A stretch of 26,812 nucleotides of DNA from Pseudomonadota bacterium (GTDB lineage: Bacteria > Pseudomonadota > Gammaproteobacteria > Steroidobacterales > Steroidobacteraceae). The stretch's first letter is position 1, and each line of letters opens with the position of its first letter. Under the pieces are notes generated by a model. The model was not told the origin of the DNA. It did no database searches and saw nothing but the letters and a program-made list of their open reading frames with translations. The stretch spans positions 1-26,812 of the forward strand of contig QGUX01000007.1 of the NCBI GenBank assembly GCA_003242275.1, given 5' to 3'. A program made the position numbers and the translations under genes. Shown in pieces: positions 8,064-16,262 of this stretch.

Positions 8064-9188
8064 TCAGGCGCGCTGCAGCACCTGCTGGCGACGCTCCCGC
8101 AGGTAGGCCTGCCCCTGCTCCATCAGGGCCCGGAATGCCGCCTTGTCGCGCCGCTCGACGGTCTGGCGGATGCGCTCCACGGCGTCCGCCAGGGCCTCCA
8201 GGGACTCCCCGCCGTAGTCGTTCAGGGCCTGGATTTCGTAGTAGAGGTCGGGGCTCTCCTCGGCCACGGCCGCGGCCACCTCGACCTGGGCGTCGAAGGT
8301 GGTGCTGGACATGCGCTCGAGCCTGGGGGCGGTCTCGCCGCTGCCGGCCAGGGCGGTGAAGAAGGCGATGTTCACCGCATGCGACAGGCCCAGCACGTAG
8401 GCCACCAGCCGGTCGTGCTCGTCGAGGTCCATCACCACCTGCTCGGCCATGGTGGGACGGAACAGCGCGCGCGCCGCCTCCAGCGCCTCGGCATTGCCCA
8501 GGTCGATGAAGATCACGTGCCGGCCCGAAAGCAGTTCCACCGACGGGCCGAACATGGGATGCAGCGAGGTCACCTTCACGCCGGCCGCCTTCAGCGCCGC
8601 GAGCCCCTCGCGCAGCGGTGACTTGAGCGAACCCAGGTCGAACACCACGCCGCGCGGCCGGCGCGCGGCGAGCTCCTTCAGGATGGCGTCGCTGGCGCCC
8701 AGCGGCGTGGCCACCACGATGTAGTCGAAGGCGTCGAGGTCCTCGATGGTGCGCCAGTCGGCCACGCTGCGTCCCTCGCCGCTGCCGGCGGCGGGATCGG
8801 CCACCAGCACGTCGAATCCCTGCGAGGCCATGAAGCGGGCGAACCAGCCACCCATCTTGCCAGCGCCGCCGATCAGCAGCGCCCGCCGGCCATTGCCGGC
8901 GCCGTGCGCGGCCACGCTGACCTGCTCCTGCGTGGTCAGGGACGAGTGGATCAGGAGCCGCAGCACCCGCTCGGCCACGTCGGGCGACAGCCCTTCCTGC
9001 ACGGCGCGCTGGCGCGCGGCGAGGATCACCTCGCGCTCGCGCTGGTAGTCGCGCGTGGGATATCCCGTGGCGCGCTTGGCCGCCGCCACTTCACGGGCAA
9101 TGGCCTGGCGGCGGCCGATCAGCGTGACGATTTCGCTGTCGAGCCGGTCGAGTTGCTGACGAAGCTGCTCCAGGGGAGTGGTGGCCAT
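8064..9188 (-). CDS. tyrA: bifunctional chorismate mutase / prephenate dehydrogenase
   Basis: T-protein that converts chorismate to prephenate and oxidises it to 4-hydroxyphenylpyruvate, in tyrosine synthesis. The 374 residues match the 373-residue E. coli enzyme. Residues 1-90 are an AroQ-type chorismate mutase ([19 protein letters not shown], then [17 protein letters not shown]). From about 100 there is a Rossmann NAD-binding domain with GGAGKMGG (107-114). The TyrA motif SLHPMFGPS contains H210, and a second conserved His lies in LGLSHAVN. The E. coli-type domain order is clear. The start is divergent from pdxH with only 30 bases between the two ATGs, and no clear ribosome-binding site. 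rppH follows after 72 bases. Confidence 0.96.
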   Translation of the reverse strand: MATTPLEQLRQQLDRLDSEIVTLIGRRQAIAREVAAAKRATGYPTRDYQREREVILAARQRAVQEGLSPDVAERVLRLLIHSSLTTQEQVSVAAHGAGNGRRALLIGGAGKMGGWFARFMASQGFDVLVADPAAGSGEGRSVADWRTIEDLDAFDYIVVATPLGASDAILKELAARRPRGVVFDLGSLKSPLREGLAALKAAGVKVTSLHPMFGPSVELLSGRHVIFIDLGNAEALEAARALFRPTMAEQVVMDLDEHDRLVAYVLGLSHAVNIAFFTALAGSGETAPRLERMSSTTFDAQVEVAAAVAEESPDLYYEIQALNDYGGESLEALADAVERIRQTVERRDKAAFRALMEQGQAYLRERRQQVLQRA

Positions 9189-9218
9189 CGCGAACCGTTA
9201 TGCGGCTAAACTCGCGCA

Positions 9219-9863
9219 ATGTTACCTGAACAGCAGCTGCCCGATCCGCTGCCCGAAGAACCAATGACACTGCTGGCGGCATGGCTGGACGAGGCCGTCC
9301 GCCGCAAGGACCAACCCAATCCCAACGCCATGGTGCTGGCCACCGCGGTGGACGGCCGTCCGTCGGCGCGCGTGGTGTTGTGCAAGGAGATCGACGCCGG
9401 CTCCGGCACCATCCGCTTCTTCACCAACTACCACTCGCGCAAGGGCCGCGAGCTCGGTGCCAACCCGCGCGCCGCGCTGGTGTTCCACTGGGACCACCTG
9501 CACCGCCAGGCGCGGCTGGAAGGCATGGTGGAGAAAGCCAGCGCCGCGGACAGCGACACCTACTTCGCCACCCGCCCGCGCGACAGCCAGGTCGGCGCGC
9601 ATGCCAGCCGCCAGAGCGAACCGCTGGAATCGATGGCGGCGCTGGCTGCCGCCACCGAGGCGGTGCGCGCCCGCTTCGGCAGCGGTCCCATCCCGCGCCC
9701 CGCCCACTGGGGTGGATTCGTGTTCTGGGCCGAGGCGGTGGAACTGTGGGTCGCCGGCGCCGCCCGCCTGCACCAGCGCGCCCGCTGGGAGCGCGAGGTG
9801 GCCTTTTCCTGTGGGGCCAGGCCCGTGGCGGGCCCGTGGAGTGTCATGAGGTTGCAACCATGA
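9219..9863 (+). CDS. pdxH: pyridoxamine/pyridoxine 5'-phosphate oxidase
   Basis: FMN enzyme that makes pyridoxal 5'-phosphate from PNP or PMP, the last step and salvage step of vitamin B6 supply. The 214 residues match the family (E. coli 218). Signature segments are DPLPEEPMTLLAAWLDEAV, NPNAMVLATAVDGRPSARVVL, FFTNYHSRKGRELGANPRAAL, the DSQVGAHASRQSEPL substrate region and the C-terminal RWEREV...PWSVMRLQP. The ATG at 9219 lacks a Shine-Dalgarno site. A TAAACT -10-like box at 9207-9212 would start RNA almost at the ATG, so a leaderless message is possible. The stop overlaps the next start (ATGA). PLP made here serves BioA, encoded 9 kb away, though only as one of many users. Confidence 0.95.
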   Translation: MLPEQQLPDPLPEEPMTLLAAWLDEAVRRKDQPNPNAMVLATAVDGRPSARVVLCKEIDAGSGTIRFFTNYHSRKGRELGANPRAALVFHWDHLHRQARLEGMVEKASAADSDTYFATRPRDSQVGAHASRQSEPLESMAALAAATEAVRARFGSGPIPRPAHWGGFVFWAEAVELWVAGAARLHQRARWEREVAFSCGARPVAGPWSVMRLQP

Positions 9864-10477
9864 GCGATCGTCCCCTGCTGGCCGGCCTGCAGGTGGCCGT
9901 CTGCTACCTCGTGGCCTTCTGGTCCGGGTTCTTCGTGATGGGCGTGGAGCTGCTGGGCGGACGCATCCTCGCGCCGAACTTCGGCAGCAGCATCTACGTG
10001 TGGGGTGCGCTGATCACGGTGTTCATGCTGGCGCTGTCGCTGGGATACCTCGCCGGCGGCCGCTGGTCGCAGAAGAATCCCAGCCTGCAGCGGCTGGGAC
10101 TGCTGCTGGGGGTGGCGGCACTGACCGCGCTGCCGGTACTGGTGCTGGCCGGACGGCCGCTGGAGGACCTGGCCATCGCCGTGCCCGATCCGCGCTTCGG
10201 CTCGCTGGCCGCAGCCAGCATGCTGTTCTTCGTGCCCACCTTCCTCTCGGGCATGGTCTCGCCCTACTGCGTGCGCCTGCTGGTCGACGACGAGAAGACC
10301 TCCGGCCGCCGCGCCGGCCAGCTCTACTTCGTGTCGACCTTCGGCAGCGCCGGCGGCACCATCCTGACCTCGTTCTACCTCGTGCTCTGGTTCGAAGTGA
10401 ACACCATCATCCTTGGCATGATCGCCATCTCCGGGGCACTGGCCGTGCTCGCGGTGCTGGCAAGGAGTCGCAGATGA
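9860..10477 (+). CDS. polytopic membrane protein, membrane half of a split spermidine-synthase-like fusion
   Basis: A 205-residue integral membrane protein with about five or six hydrophobic helices (roughly 9-33, 44-66, 78-98, 115-134, 155-176, 181-202). The pattern VELLGGRILAPNFGSS, YVWGALITVFMLALSLGY and AGGRWS is the recurrent signature of the N-terminal membrane domain of proteins annotated as fused MFS/spermidine synthase. Here that domain stands alone and ends in ARSRR, and the soluble half is encoded by the next gene. Both junctions are four-base ATGA overlaps, with pdxH upstream and the spermidine-synthase-like gene downstream. Tight coupling argues that the two halves work as a complex. 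Substrate and function are unknown. Confidence 0.85.
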   Translation: MSDRPLLAGLQVAVCYLVAFWSGFFVMGVELLGGRILAPNFGSSIYVWGALITVFMLALSLGYLAGGRWSQKNPSLQRLGLLLGVAALTALPVLVLAGRPLEDLAIAVPDPRFGSLAAASMLFFVPTFLSGMVSPYCVRLLVDDEKTSGRRAGQLYFVSTFGSAGGTILTSFYLVLWFEVNTIILGMIAISGALAVLAVLARSRR

Positions 10478-11364
10478 AGAACTTTGCGCGGCTGCTGCCG
10501 CTGGTGCTGCTGACCATGGGTTCTGCCGGCCCAGCGCTGGCGCAGAAGCTGATCCATTCCGAGCGCTCGATGTACCGCGACGTGCTGGTGTACGAGGAGC
10601 GCGGCGAGCGCTGCATGTGCTTCACCCGCGAGTGCCGCATCGGCCGCCAGTCCTGCATCTACCTCGCCCGCCCGCGCGAGTTCGCGCTGAACTACACCCA
10701 CATGGTGATGGGCGGCCTGCTGTTCGCCACCTCGGCCCCGCCGAAGACCCTGCTGATCGTCGGCCTTGGCGGCGGCACCCTGCCCACCGCGCTGCGCGAG
10801 GTGCTGCCGGATGCCGTGATCGACACGGTGGAGATCGACCCCGCGGTCACCGGCGTGGCGCGCCGTTTCTTCGGCTTCAAGGAAGACCCGAAGATGAAGG
10901 TGTACGAGATGGACGGCCGCGTGTACGTGAAGCGCGCCATCCGCGAGGGCAAGAAGTACGACGCCATCCTGCTGGATGCCTTCGACCACGAGTACATCCC
11001 CGAGCACCTGCTGACCAAGGAATTCCTGACCGAGGTCAAGTCGCTGCTGGCGCCGGGCGGCGTGCTGGTGGGCAACACCTTCTCCTCCAGCCGGCTGTAC
11101 GACCACGAGTCGACGACCTACGCGGCGGTGTTCGGCACCTTCTACAACCTGAAGGCGGCGAACCGCGTGATCGTGGCGAAGCCGGCCGGGTTGCCGACGA
11201 TGGAGCAGCTGCGGGCGCGGGCGATGGAGTACGAGCTGGCGCTGCGGGGGTTTGGCGTCGACGTGAACACTGTGCTGGGGATGTTCAACACGCGGCAGGA
11301 CTGGAATCCGAATGCGCGGGTGCTGACGGATCAGTATTCGCCGGCGAATCTGCTCAATCACTGA
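10474..11364 (+). CDS. spermidine-synthase-like (SAM-fold) protein with N-terminal signal sequence
   Basis: A 296-residue protein with the aminopropyltransferase/methyltransferase fold: nucleotide-binding LLIVGLGGGTLP (93-104), acidic DTVEIDPAV (117-125) and the DAFDHEYIPEHL segment (168-179). The classical spermidine-synthase substrate motif (DE..YHE) is not present; LNYTHMVMGGLLF replaces it. True polyamine synthesis is therefore unlikely. Unusually the N-terminus is a plausible signal peptide or anchor (MKNFARLLPLVLLTMGSAG, AxA near 21-23). Four cysteines cluster at C47, C49, C54 and C61 in the N-terminal beta region, suggesting disulfides or a metal site. It overlaps its membrane-protein partner by four bases. 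Location outside the membrane is inference from the signal-like sequence. Confidence 0.85.
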   Translation: MKNFARLLPLVLLTMGSAGPALAQKLIHSERSMYRDVLVYEERGERCMCFTRECRIGRQSCIYLARPREFALNYTHMVMGGLLFATSAPPKTLLIVGLGGGTLPTALREVLPDAVIDTVEIDPAVTGVARRFFGFKEDPKMKVYEMDGRVYVKRAIREGKKYDAILLDAFDHEYIPEHLLTKEFLTEVKSLLAPGGVLVGNTFSSSRLYDHESTTYAAVFGTFYNLKAANRVIVAKPAGLPTMEQLRARAMEYELALRGFGVDVNTVLGMFNTRQDWNPNARVLTDQYSPANLLNH

Positions 11365-11367
11365 TTC

Positions 11368-11553
11368 CTGAATCGGGCGGATTCGTCTGGATGCCGCGAG
11401 GGCGCGCTGTGGGGGGAGGGGGCGCGCCGCGGACAGCCGGCGCATGAACGGTGGCGGTGACTGGACAGGATGGTGGTGGTGCGCCGGAACTTGCGCGCCC
11501 CTCCCCCCACAGCACACCCTCGCTGCGTCGAGGTGGATTCGGGCGGGATCCAG
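11368..11553. repeat. long imperfect inverted repeat
   Basis: The left arm (11368-11427) and right arm (11493-11553) are inverted copies. The inner 31-32 bases (11396-11427 and 11493-11523) match except for two substitutions and one extra G, and share a GCTGTGGGGGGAGGGG core. The outer halves are more diverged. Inside, CCGGCGCA (11437-11444) pairs with TGCGCCGG (11480-11487), so the whole could fold into one long hairpin. It starts four bases after the upstream stop codon, in the gap between convergent genes. It could be a terminator, a paired REP-like element, or two copies of a dispersed repeat. Confidence 0.75.
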
Positions 11554-11710
11554 AAGAAGCGGGTTCGGCGTGACCAGAGAGCTCCGGGATCCAGATCACC
11601 CGATCAACGCTGCGGGTCTGCGCTTCATCGGCACCATGGTTCCACGGATGCAGCGCGGGTGTGGCGCGAGCGCGTGGCGCCCCGGCGCGGTGGTCATGTC
11701 GCCGGCAACT
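11554..11710. other. intergenic stretch beside the inverted repeat, no gene seen
   Basis: This is the rest of the 346-base gap between convergent genes. A GGGATCCAGA segment at the edge of the right repeat arm recurs about 40 bases on (near 11587), so the repeated unit may extend to about 11600. No believable reading frame, promoter or RNA gene is visible. Confidence 0.5.
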
Positions 11711-12988
11711 TCAGTCGACGATCGCCTGATGGATGAGCGCCCGAAGCTTGCCGAAGTCGTCGATGTCGCCCGCCGGATTGAGCTGCGTCAGGTACACCAC
11801 CACCAGCTCCTCCTGCGGATCCACCCAGTACGTGGAGTGATACGCCCCGCCCCACCCGAACTCGCCGACCGAGCCGTGCTCGCCGCGCTTGCCGGTGTCG
11901 GTGACGACGGAAAACCCGAGGCCTTCCCCGACGCCGGGCCGGAACACGATGGGCGAGAGATGGTCGGCCGTCATCAGCTCGACGGTCTTGCGCGACAGGA
12001 AGCGCCGGCCCTCGAAGGTGCCACCGTTGAGCAGCATCTGCAGGAAGCGGGCGTAGTCCTGGGCGGTGGACAGGAGGCCTGCGCCGCCGGAGAAGGTACG
12101 GCGCGGGCCGTCGACGAAGGCGCCCTGGCCGGCGGGCCCCTCGGACGGGGCGCGGAACAGCCTGCCTTCGGCATCGAGGCCGTAGACGGCGGTGAGGCGG
12201 CTGCGCTTTTCCGGGGGCAGGAAGAACGAGGTGTCGTTCATGCCCAGCGGCGCGAACAGGCGCTCGTGCAGGAAGCGGTCCAGCGGCTGGCCGGAGACCA
12301 CCTCGATCAGCGCGCCCAGGATGTCGAAGCTGTAGCCGTACACCCACTGCTCGCCGGGATGGGCGTCCATGGGCAGGCTGGCCATGCGCGCCACGATGTC
12401 GCGGATGGGCTCGTTGCGGTCGGAGAGGTAGTAGTTCTGGATGCCGGCCTTCTGCCAGGCGTCGGCGGCCACGCCCATGCCATAGCCCACGCCGGAGGTG
12501 TGCAGCAGCAGGTCGCGGATGGTGATGGGACGCCTGGCCCGCACCACGTCGTAGCCGCCGCCCTGGCGCGGCACGGCCACGTTCGTCTCCATCCACTCGG
12601 GCAGGTACTTGCCCAGCGGGTCGGACAGCAGCAGCTTGCCCTCCTCCACCAGCATCAGCGTGCCCACCGCGATCACGCCCTTGGTCTGCGAGGCGATGCG
12701 GAAGATGCTGTCGGTGCGCATGGCATCGCCCGCCTCGCGGTCGCGCTGCCCGAAGGCGCGGTGGTAGACGATGCGGCCCTTGCGCGCGACCAGCGCCACG
12801 CTGCCGGCCAGCTTCTGCTCCTGCACGTAAGCCTCGAGGGCGGTGGTGAGGCGGGCCAGGCGCTCTGAGGACATGCCGGCCCGTTCAGGCGCCGCGGGGG
12901 CCAGGCCCTGCGCGGCGGCCTGCGCCGCCATGACGATCGACAGCAGCATGGCGCCGAGGGTGGCGCGCAAGAGCAGGTGGTATTGCAT
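11711..12988 (-). CDS. secreted serine hydrolase, class C beta-lactamase / family VIII esterase type
   Basis: Exported penicillin-binding-protein-fold serine hydrolase, 425 residues. A signal peptide covers about 1-27 (MQYHLLLRATLGAMLLSIVM then AAQA). The nucleophile motif SxxK is SQTK (S100-K103) in IFRIASQTKGV. The tyrosine motif is at Y217 in WVYGYSFDILGALIEVVSG, the form seen in EstB-like family VIII esterases rather than the YxN of true AmpC. A C-terminal HGSVGEFGWGG carries the third motif region. The start chosen, ATG 12988, has GGGGAGAAGAG directly upstream; an earlier in-frame ATG would only add a non-signal leader. Esterase or peptidase activity is more likely than beta-lactam resistance, but sequence cannot decide. 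It is divergent from a secreted SGNH hydrolase. Confidence 0.9.
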   Translation of the reverse strand: MQYHLLLRATLGAMLLSIVMAAQAAAQGLAPAAPERAGMSSERLARLTTALEAYVQEQKLAGSVALVARKGRIVYHRAFGQRDREAGDAMRTDSIFRIASQTKGVIAVGTLMLVEEGKLLLSDPLGKYLPEWMETNVAVPRQGGGYDVVRARRPITIRDLLLHTSGVGYGMGVAADAWQKAGIQNYYLSDRNEPIRDIVARMASLPMDAHPGEQWVYGYSFDILGALIEVVSGQPLDRFLHERLFAPLGMNDTSFFLPPEKRSRLTAVYGLDAEGRLFRAPSEGPAGQGAFVDGPRRTFSGGAGLLSTAQDYARFLQMLLNGGTFEGRRFLSRKTVELMTADHLSPIVFRPGVGEGLGFSVVTDTGKRGEHGSVGEFGWGGAYHSTYWVDPQEELVVVYLTQLNPAGDIDDFGKLRALIHQAIVD

Positions 12989-13087
12989 CTCTTCTCCCCT
13001 GTATGTTGGTGGCGCCGCCGCCACGGCACCGGAGGCGCCATGCGGGACGGAGTGCCGTATTCTTGGGGCGATGCTAGCGCCAAACCC

Positions 13088-13954
13088 ATGCAACCGTCAG
13101 TCGCCCATCGGCCCGTGAACAGGTTCGCGGCCGTCTTGCTCGCGCTGCTCGCGATGGCGGCTGGTGCGCCGGACGGCATGGCCGCGGAGGCCGGTGCGGG
13201 CACGCCCTTGCGCCCCCTGCCCGCCGACGTGCCGGAACCGCGCACCGACGCCAATTCCCTGGAGGCGCACCGCCAGCTGCTGGAGAAGCGCCACCGCGGC
13301 CGCATCGAGGTGTACTTCATCGGCGATTCGATCACGCGCCGCTGGGGTGCGGCCGAGCCGCGCTACCGGGCGCTGCTCGAGCACTGGCAGAAGAGCTTCC
13401 ATGGCTGGAACGCGGCCAACTTCGCCTGGGGGGCGGACACCACGCGCAACATGCTGTGGCGGCTGGACCAAGGCGAGCTCGATGGCGTCAACCCGCGCGT
13501 GATCGTGGTGATGGCCGGCACCAACAACCTGCGCGTGCCGGCGGATGAAGCGGACGGCGAACGGCTGGCGGCGGACGTGGCGCGCGGCATCGCGGCCATC
13601 CTCGAACGCTGCCGGCGACTGGCACCGGAAGCGCGCATCGTGCTGATGGGCATCACGCCGCGCAACGACGACATGCGCCACCTGCCGGTGATCCGGCAGG
13701 TGAATGCGCGACTGGCGCAGATGGCCGACGGCGAGCGCATCCGCTTCATCGACCTGTGGGATCGCCTCGCCGACGAAGAGGGCCGCCTGTACCCGGGCAT
13801 GACCGACCCGGACCTGCTGCACCTGGCCCTGCCAGCCTACGAGATCTGGGCCCAGTCGCTGCGTCCCGTGCTCACCGAATGGCTGGGTCCGCCGGCCGCG
13901 CAGGACCATGCGCCGCCACCGACGGGTGATCCCTCGGCCATGCGCGCGAACTGA
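13088..13954 (+). CDS. secreted SGNH/GDSL-family hydrolase
   Basis: Predicted exported esterase or acetylhydrolase of the SGNH fold, 288 residues. A hydrophobic segment (13-28, AAVLLALLAMAAGAPD) serves as signal peptide, with probable cleavage near MAAEAG. The catalytic blocks are complete: block I GDSITRRWG with Ser81, block II Gly115 in FAWGADTT, block III GTNN with Asn146, and block V DLLHLALP with Asp242 and His245. The pattern resembles the PAF-acetylhydrolase-like group, whose bacterial members deacetylate sugars or lipids. The start is uncertain: ATG 13088 has only a weak ribosome site, and ATG 13040 and GTG 13112 are alternatives. The 99-base gap to the divergent serine hydrolase holds both promoters. 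The substrate is unknown. Confidence 0.9.
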   Translation: MQPSVAHRPVNRFAAVLLALLAMAAGAPDGMAAEAGAGTPLRPLPADVPEPRTDANSLEAHRQLLEKRHRGRIEVYFIGDSITRRWGAAEPRYRALLEHWQKSFHGWNAANFAWGADTTRNMLWRLDQGELDGVNPRVIVVMAGTNNLRVPADEADGERLAADVARGIAAILERCRRLAPEARIVLMGITPRNDDMRHLPVIRQVNARLAQMADGERIRFIDLWDRLADEEGRLYPGMTDPDLLHLALPAYEIWAQSLRPVLTEWLGPPAAQDHAPPPTGDPSAMRAN

Positions 13955-14016
13955 CGCCGGCGCATCGCGCGGCCGCTGATCCGGATGAGGCGCCGCGACG
14001 CCCCGGACGCGCGGCC

Positions 14017-14796
14017 TCAGCGCATCAGCTCGGCGCGCAGCGTCTCGTGCAGCAGCCCGTTGCTGGCCAGCACCGTGGTGGTCTGCATGCCCACCGGCCG
14101 GCCGGCGAAGTCGGTGAACCGGCCGCCGGCCTCGGTGACGATCACCGACAGCGCCGCGATGTCGAGGATGTTCACGTCCGACTCCACCACCAGGTCGAGC
14201 GCGCCCCGCGCCAGCAGGTGGTAGTGCAGGAAGTCGCCGTAGCCGCGCACCCGGTTCACCTTCTGCAGCAACGCACCGTAACTGGCCCAGTGCGGGCCCG
14301 CGGCCAGGGTGCGGATGTTGCCGGCGGAGAGGATGGCCTCGTCCAGCCGCGCCACGCCGCTGACCCTGACCGGATCGCCGTTGAGGAAGGCGCCGCGGCC
14401 GCGCTCGGCCCAGGCGGTCTCGCCATAGATGCCGGCCGCCGACACGCCGAGCACGAACTGCCCGCGCCGCATCAGCGCGATCTGCGTGGAGAAGAACGGC
14501 GTGTCGCGCACGAAGGACTTGGTGCCGTCCAGCGGATCGACCAGCCAGATGTTCTCGGCATCCATGCCGCTGCGGCCGCCCTCCTCACCATGGAAACCAT
14601 GGTCCGGGAAGTGCTTCAGCAGCACCTCGCGGATCACCTGCTCGGCACGGCGGTCGGCCTCGGTGACGGGCGAACGGTCGAACTTGAGCTCGACCGCCAC
14701 GTTGGAACGGTACAGTGGGGCGATGACCTCGCCCGCGGCCTTTGCGGCCTCGAGCGCGGCGCGCAGCTCGCGCGACTGGAAGCGTGTGGATGACAT
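14017..14796 (-). CDS. hisN: inositol-monophosphatase-family phosphatase, histidinol-phosphatase type
   Basis: Mg-dependent phosphatase of the IMPase superfamily, 259 residues. Metal-binding motifs are present: GEEGG (70-74), DPLDGTKSFV (87-96) and Asp212 in NILDIAALSV. SPVTEADRRAEQVI is typical of the whole family. The TKSFVRDTPFFSTQIAL sequence after the DGT motif resembles HisN-type histidinol-phosphatases more than SuhB or CysQ, and the length fits. No other his genes are here, so the substrate assignment is moderate. The ATG at 14796 has a GGGAGT ribosome site. It lies 16 bases downstream of ampD, making a probable two-gene operon. Confidence 0.85.
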   Translation of the reverse strand: MSSTRFQSRELRAALEAAKAAGEVIAPLYRSNVAVELKFDRSPVTEADRRAEQVIREVLLKHFPDHGFHGEEGGRSGMDAENIWLVDPLDGTKSFVRDTPFFSTQIALMRRGQFVLGVSAAGIYGETAWAERGRGAFLNGDPVRVSGVARLDEAILSAGNIRTLAAGPHWASYGALLQKVNRVRGYGDFLHYHLLARGALDLVVESDVNILDIAALSVIVTEAGGRFTDFAGRPVGMQTTTVLASNGLLHETLRAELMR

Positions 14797-14812
14797 GGGA
14801 CTCCCGGGTGAA

Positions 14813-15367
14813 TCAGCGGATCCGGGAGCGCAGGGCCTGCCAGTCGAAGGCCGGTCCCGGATCGGTCTTGCGTCCCGGCGCGATCTCGCTGTGTCCCGCG
14901 ATGCGCGCCGGCGACAGGCTGGGATAGGCGGCGAGCAGCGCGCGGATGGCGCGCGCGCCGGCCTCGTACTGCGCCGCCTCGTACGGAACCTCGTCGGCAC
15001 CTTCGAACTCGATGCCGATGGAAAAATCGTTGCAGGCCTCGCGTCCCTGGTACGAGGAGACGCCGGCGTGCCAGGCGCGCAGGTGGAAGGGCACGAACTG
15101 CACCAGCTCGCCGTCGCGACGCACCAGCAGGTGCGCGGACACACGCAGGCCGTGGATGGTCTGGAAGTAGGGATGCGCGTCGCGCGGCAGGTTGCCGGTG
15201 AACAGCTTCTCGATCCACGCGCCGCCGAACTCCCCGGGCGGCAGGCTGATGCCATGGATGACGATCAGGTCGGCCACGATGCCTTGGGGCCGCGCATCAC
15301 GATGCGGACTGGGCACCTGCCGGACACCCTCGAGCAGACCGGTGGCCACGTGGACTTGCAGAGTCAA
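14813..15367 (-). CDS. ampD: 1,6-anhydro-N-acetylmuramyl-L-alanine amidase AmpD
   Basis: Cytoplasmic zinc amidase that removes the peptide from anhydro-muropeptides during wall recycling. In many Gammaproteobacteria its loss induces ampC. Zinc ligands appear as H38 ([10 protein letters not shown]), H159 ([11 protein letters not shown]) and D169 ([10 protein letters not shown]), with the catalytic glutamate E120 in [23 protein letters not shown] near the start and [14 protein letters not shown] are specific for AmpD. No ATG fits: TTG 15367 gives 184 residues, close to the 183 of E. coli AmpD, while GTG 15349 gives 178. I prefer TTG by comparison with the Pseudomonas N-terminus. Together with AnmK it forms the recycling theme of the window, and hisN is the downstream partner. 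Confidence 0.93.
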   Translation of the reverse strand: MTLQVHVATGLLEGVRQVPSPHRDARPQGIVADLIVIHGISLPPGEFGGAWIEKLFTGNLPRDAHPYFQTIHGLRVSAHLLVRRDGELVQFVPFHLRAWHAGVSSYQGREACNDFSIGIEFEGADEVPYEAAQYEAGARAIRALLAAYPSLSPARIAGHSEIAPGRKTDPGPAFDWQALRSRIR

Positions 15368-15378
15368 CCTTCCCGCCC

Positions 15379-15408
15379 TTGCCGCGGGCATCGAGGTGGT
15401 GCTACACC
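15379..15408 (+). promoter_or_regulatory. possible aqpZ promoter
   Basis: TTGCCG (15379-15384), an 18-base spacer and TACACC (15403-15408), preceded by TG one base upstream (extended -10), lie about 50 bases before the aqpZ start. The match is moderate and the site is a candidate only. Confidence 0.35.
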
Positions 15409-15458
15409 TGCGGCGCCCGGACGGACCAAACCACACAACAACGATACGGGGAGGGATT

Positions 15459-16178
15459 ATGCCTATTGCCCAACGTCTCGGCGCCGAATTCCTCGGCACT
15501 TTCTGGCTGGTGCTCGGCGGCTGTGGCAGCGCGGTGCTGGCCGCTGCCTGGCCCGGGCTCGGCATCGGTTTCGCGGGCGTGTCGCTGGCCTTCGGCCTCA
15601 CGGTGCTCACCGGCGCCTATGCCTTCGGCCACATCTCCGGTGCGCACTTCAATCCCGCCGTGTCGCTCGGCCTTGCCGTGGCCGGCCGCTTCGCGTGGAA
15701 GGACGTGCTGCCTTATGTCATCGTACAGGTACTGGGCGCGATCGCGGCCGCCTTGCTGATCCGCTACGTGGCCAGTGGCGCGCCGGGTTTCGACCTGGGC
15801 AACAGCCTCGCCTCCAACGGCTATGGCGAGCACTCGCCGGGCAGCTACACGCTGCAGTCGGCGCTGGCCATCGAGATCGTGCTGACGGGCTTCTTCCTGC
15901 TGGTGATCCTGGGCGCCACCTCGGCGCGCGCGCCGGCGGGCTTTGCGCCCATCGCCATCGGCCTGGCGCTGACGCTGATCCACCTGGTCAGCATCCCGGT
16001 GACCAACACCTCGGTGAATCCGGCGCGCAGCACCGGTCCCGCGCTGGTGGCCGGCGGCTGGGCGATCGGGCAGCTGTGGCTGTTCTGGGTGGCGCCGCTG
16101 GCCGGCGCCGCCATCGCCGGCTTCCTGCATCGCTGGCTGGAGTCCAGCCGCACCAGGGCCACGGCCGCGCAGGAGTGA
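15459..16178 (+). CDS. aqpZ: aquaporin Z
   Basis: Water channel of the inner membrane, 239 residues against 231 in E. coli. Six membrane helices and two half-helices are apparent. Both NPA boxes are intact: HFNPAVSLG (about 67-75) and [12 protein letters not shown] (about 187-198). The opening [20 protein letters not shown] and the segment after the second NPA are characteristic of the AqpZ branch; glycerol facilitators have an Asp after the second NPA arginine, which is absent here. ATG 15459 has a strong GGGGAGGG ribosome site. It is divergent from ampD, and a paired hairpin region follows its stop. Confidence 0.96.
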   Translation: MPIAQRLGAEFLGTFWLVLGGCGSAVLAAAWPGLGIGFAGVSLAFGLTVLTGAYAFGHISGAHFNPAVSLGLAVAGRFAWKDVLPYVIVQVLGAIAAALLIRYVASGAPGFDLGNSLASNGYGEHSPGSYTLQSALAIEIVLTGFFLLVILGATSARAPAGFAPIAIGLALTLIHLVSIPVTNTSVNPARSTGPALVAGGWAIGQLWLFWVAPLAGAAIAGFLHRWLESSRTRATAAQE

Positions 16179-16186
16179 GCGAAGCA

Positions 16187-16246
16187 GGCCGGGCGGCAGT
16201 GCTGCCACCCGGCCGCGGCGCCGGTCACGGGCCGCTCGCCCGTGAC
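16187..16246. terminator. two strong hairpins between convergent aqpZ and the PQQ dehydrogenase
   Basis: The first stem is GGCCGGG (16187-16193) with CCCGGCC (16208-16214), continuing after one mismatch into GGCAG/CTGCC. The second is a perfect nine-pair stem GTCACGGGC (16224-16232) with GCCCGTGAC (16238-16246) and a five-base loop. There is no T-run on either strand. Position between two stop codons suggests a bidirectional transcript end. Confidence 0.55.
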
Positions 16247-16262
16247 GGACGCCGCCCTGCCT

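Noticed and set aside
10474..11364. Annotation as a true spermidine synthase (speE)
   Set aside because: The polyamine-site motif is missing and the N-terminus looks exported; only the fold is supported.
11396..11427. Possible G-quadruplex in the GGGGGGAGGGG core
   Set aside because: The G-runs could satisfy a loose pattern, but spacing is poor and the inverted-repeat explanation covers the sequence better.
11354..11599. Small minus-strand frame across the inverted repeat
   Set aside because: It arises from the repeat arms and has a Pro/Ser/Arg-rich product with no ribosome site; similar peptide strings come from both arms because they are copies, not because of coding selection.
13009..13024. 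GTGGCG/CGCCAC stem in the divergent gap before the SGNH hydrolase
   Set aside because: Six pairs in very GC-rich sequence are expected by chance; nothing else supports it.
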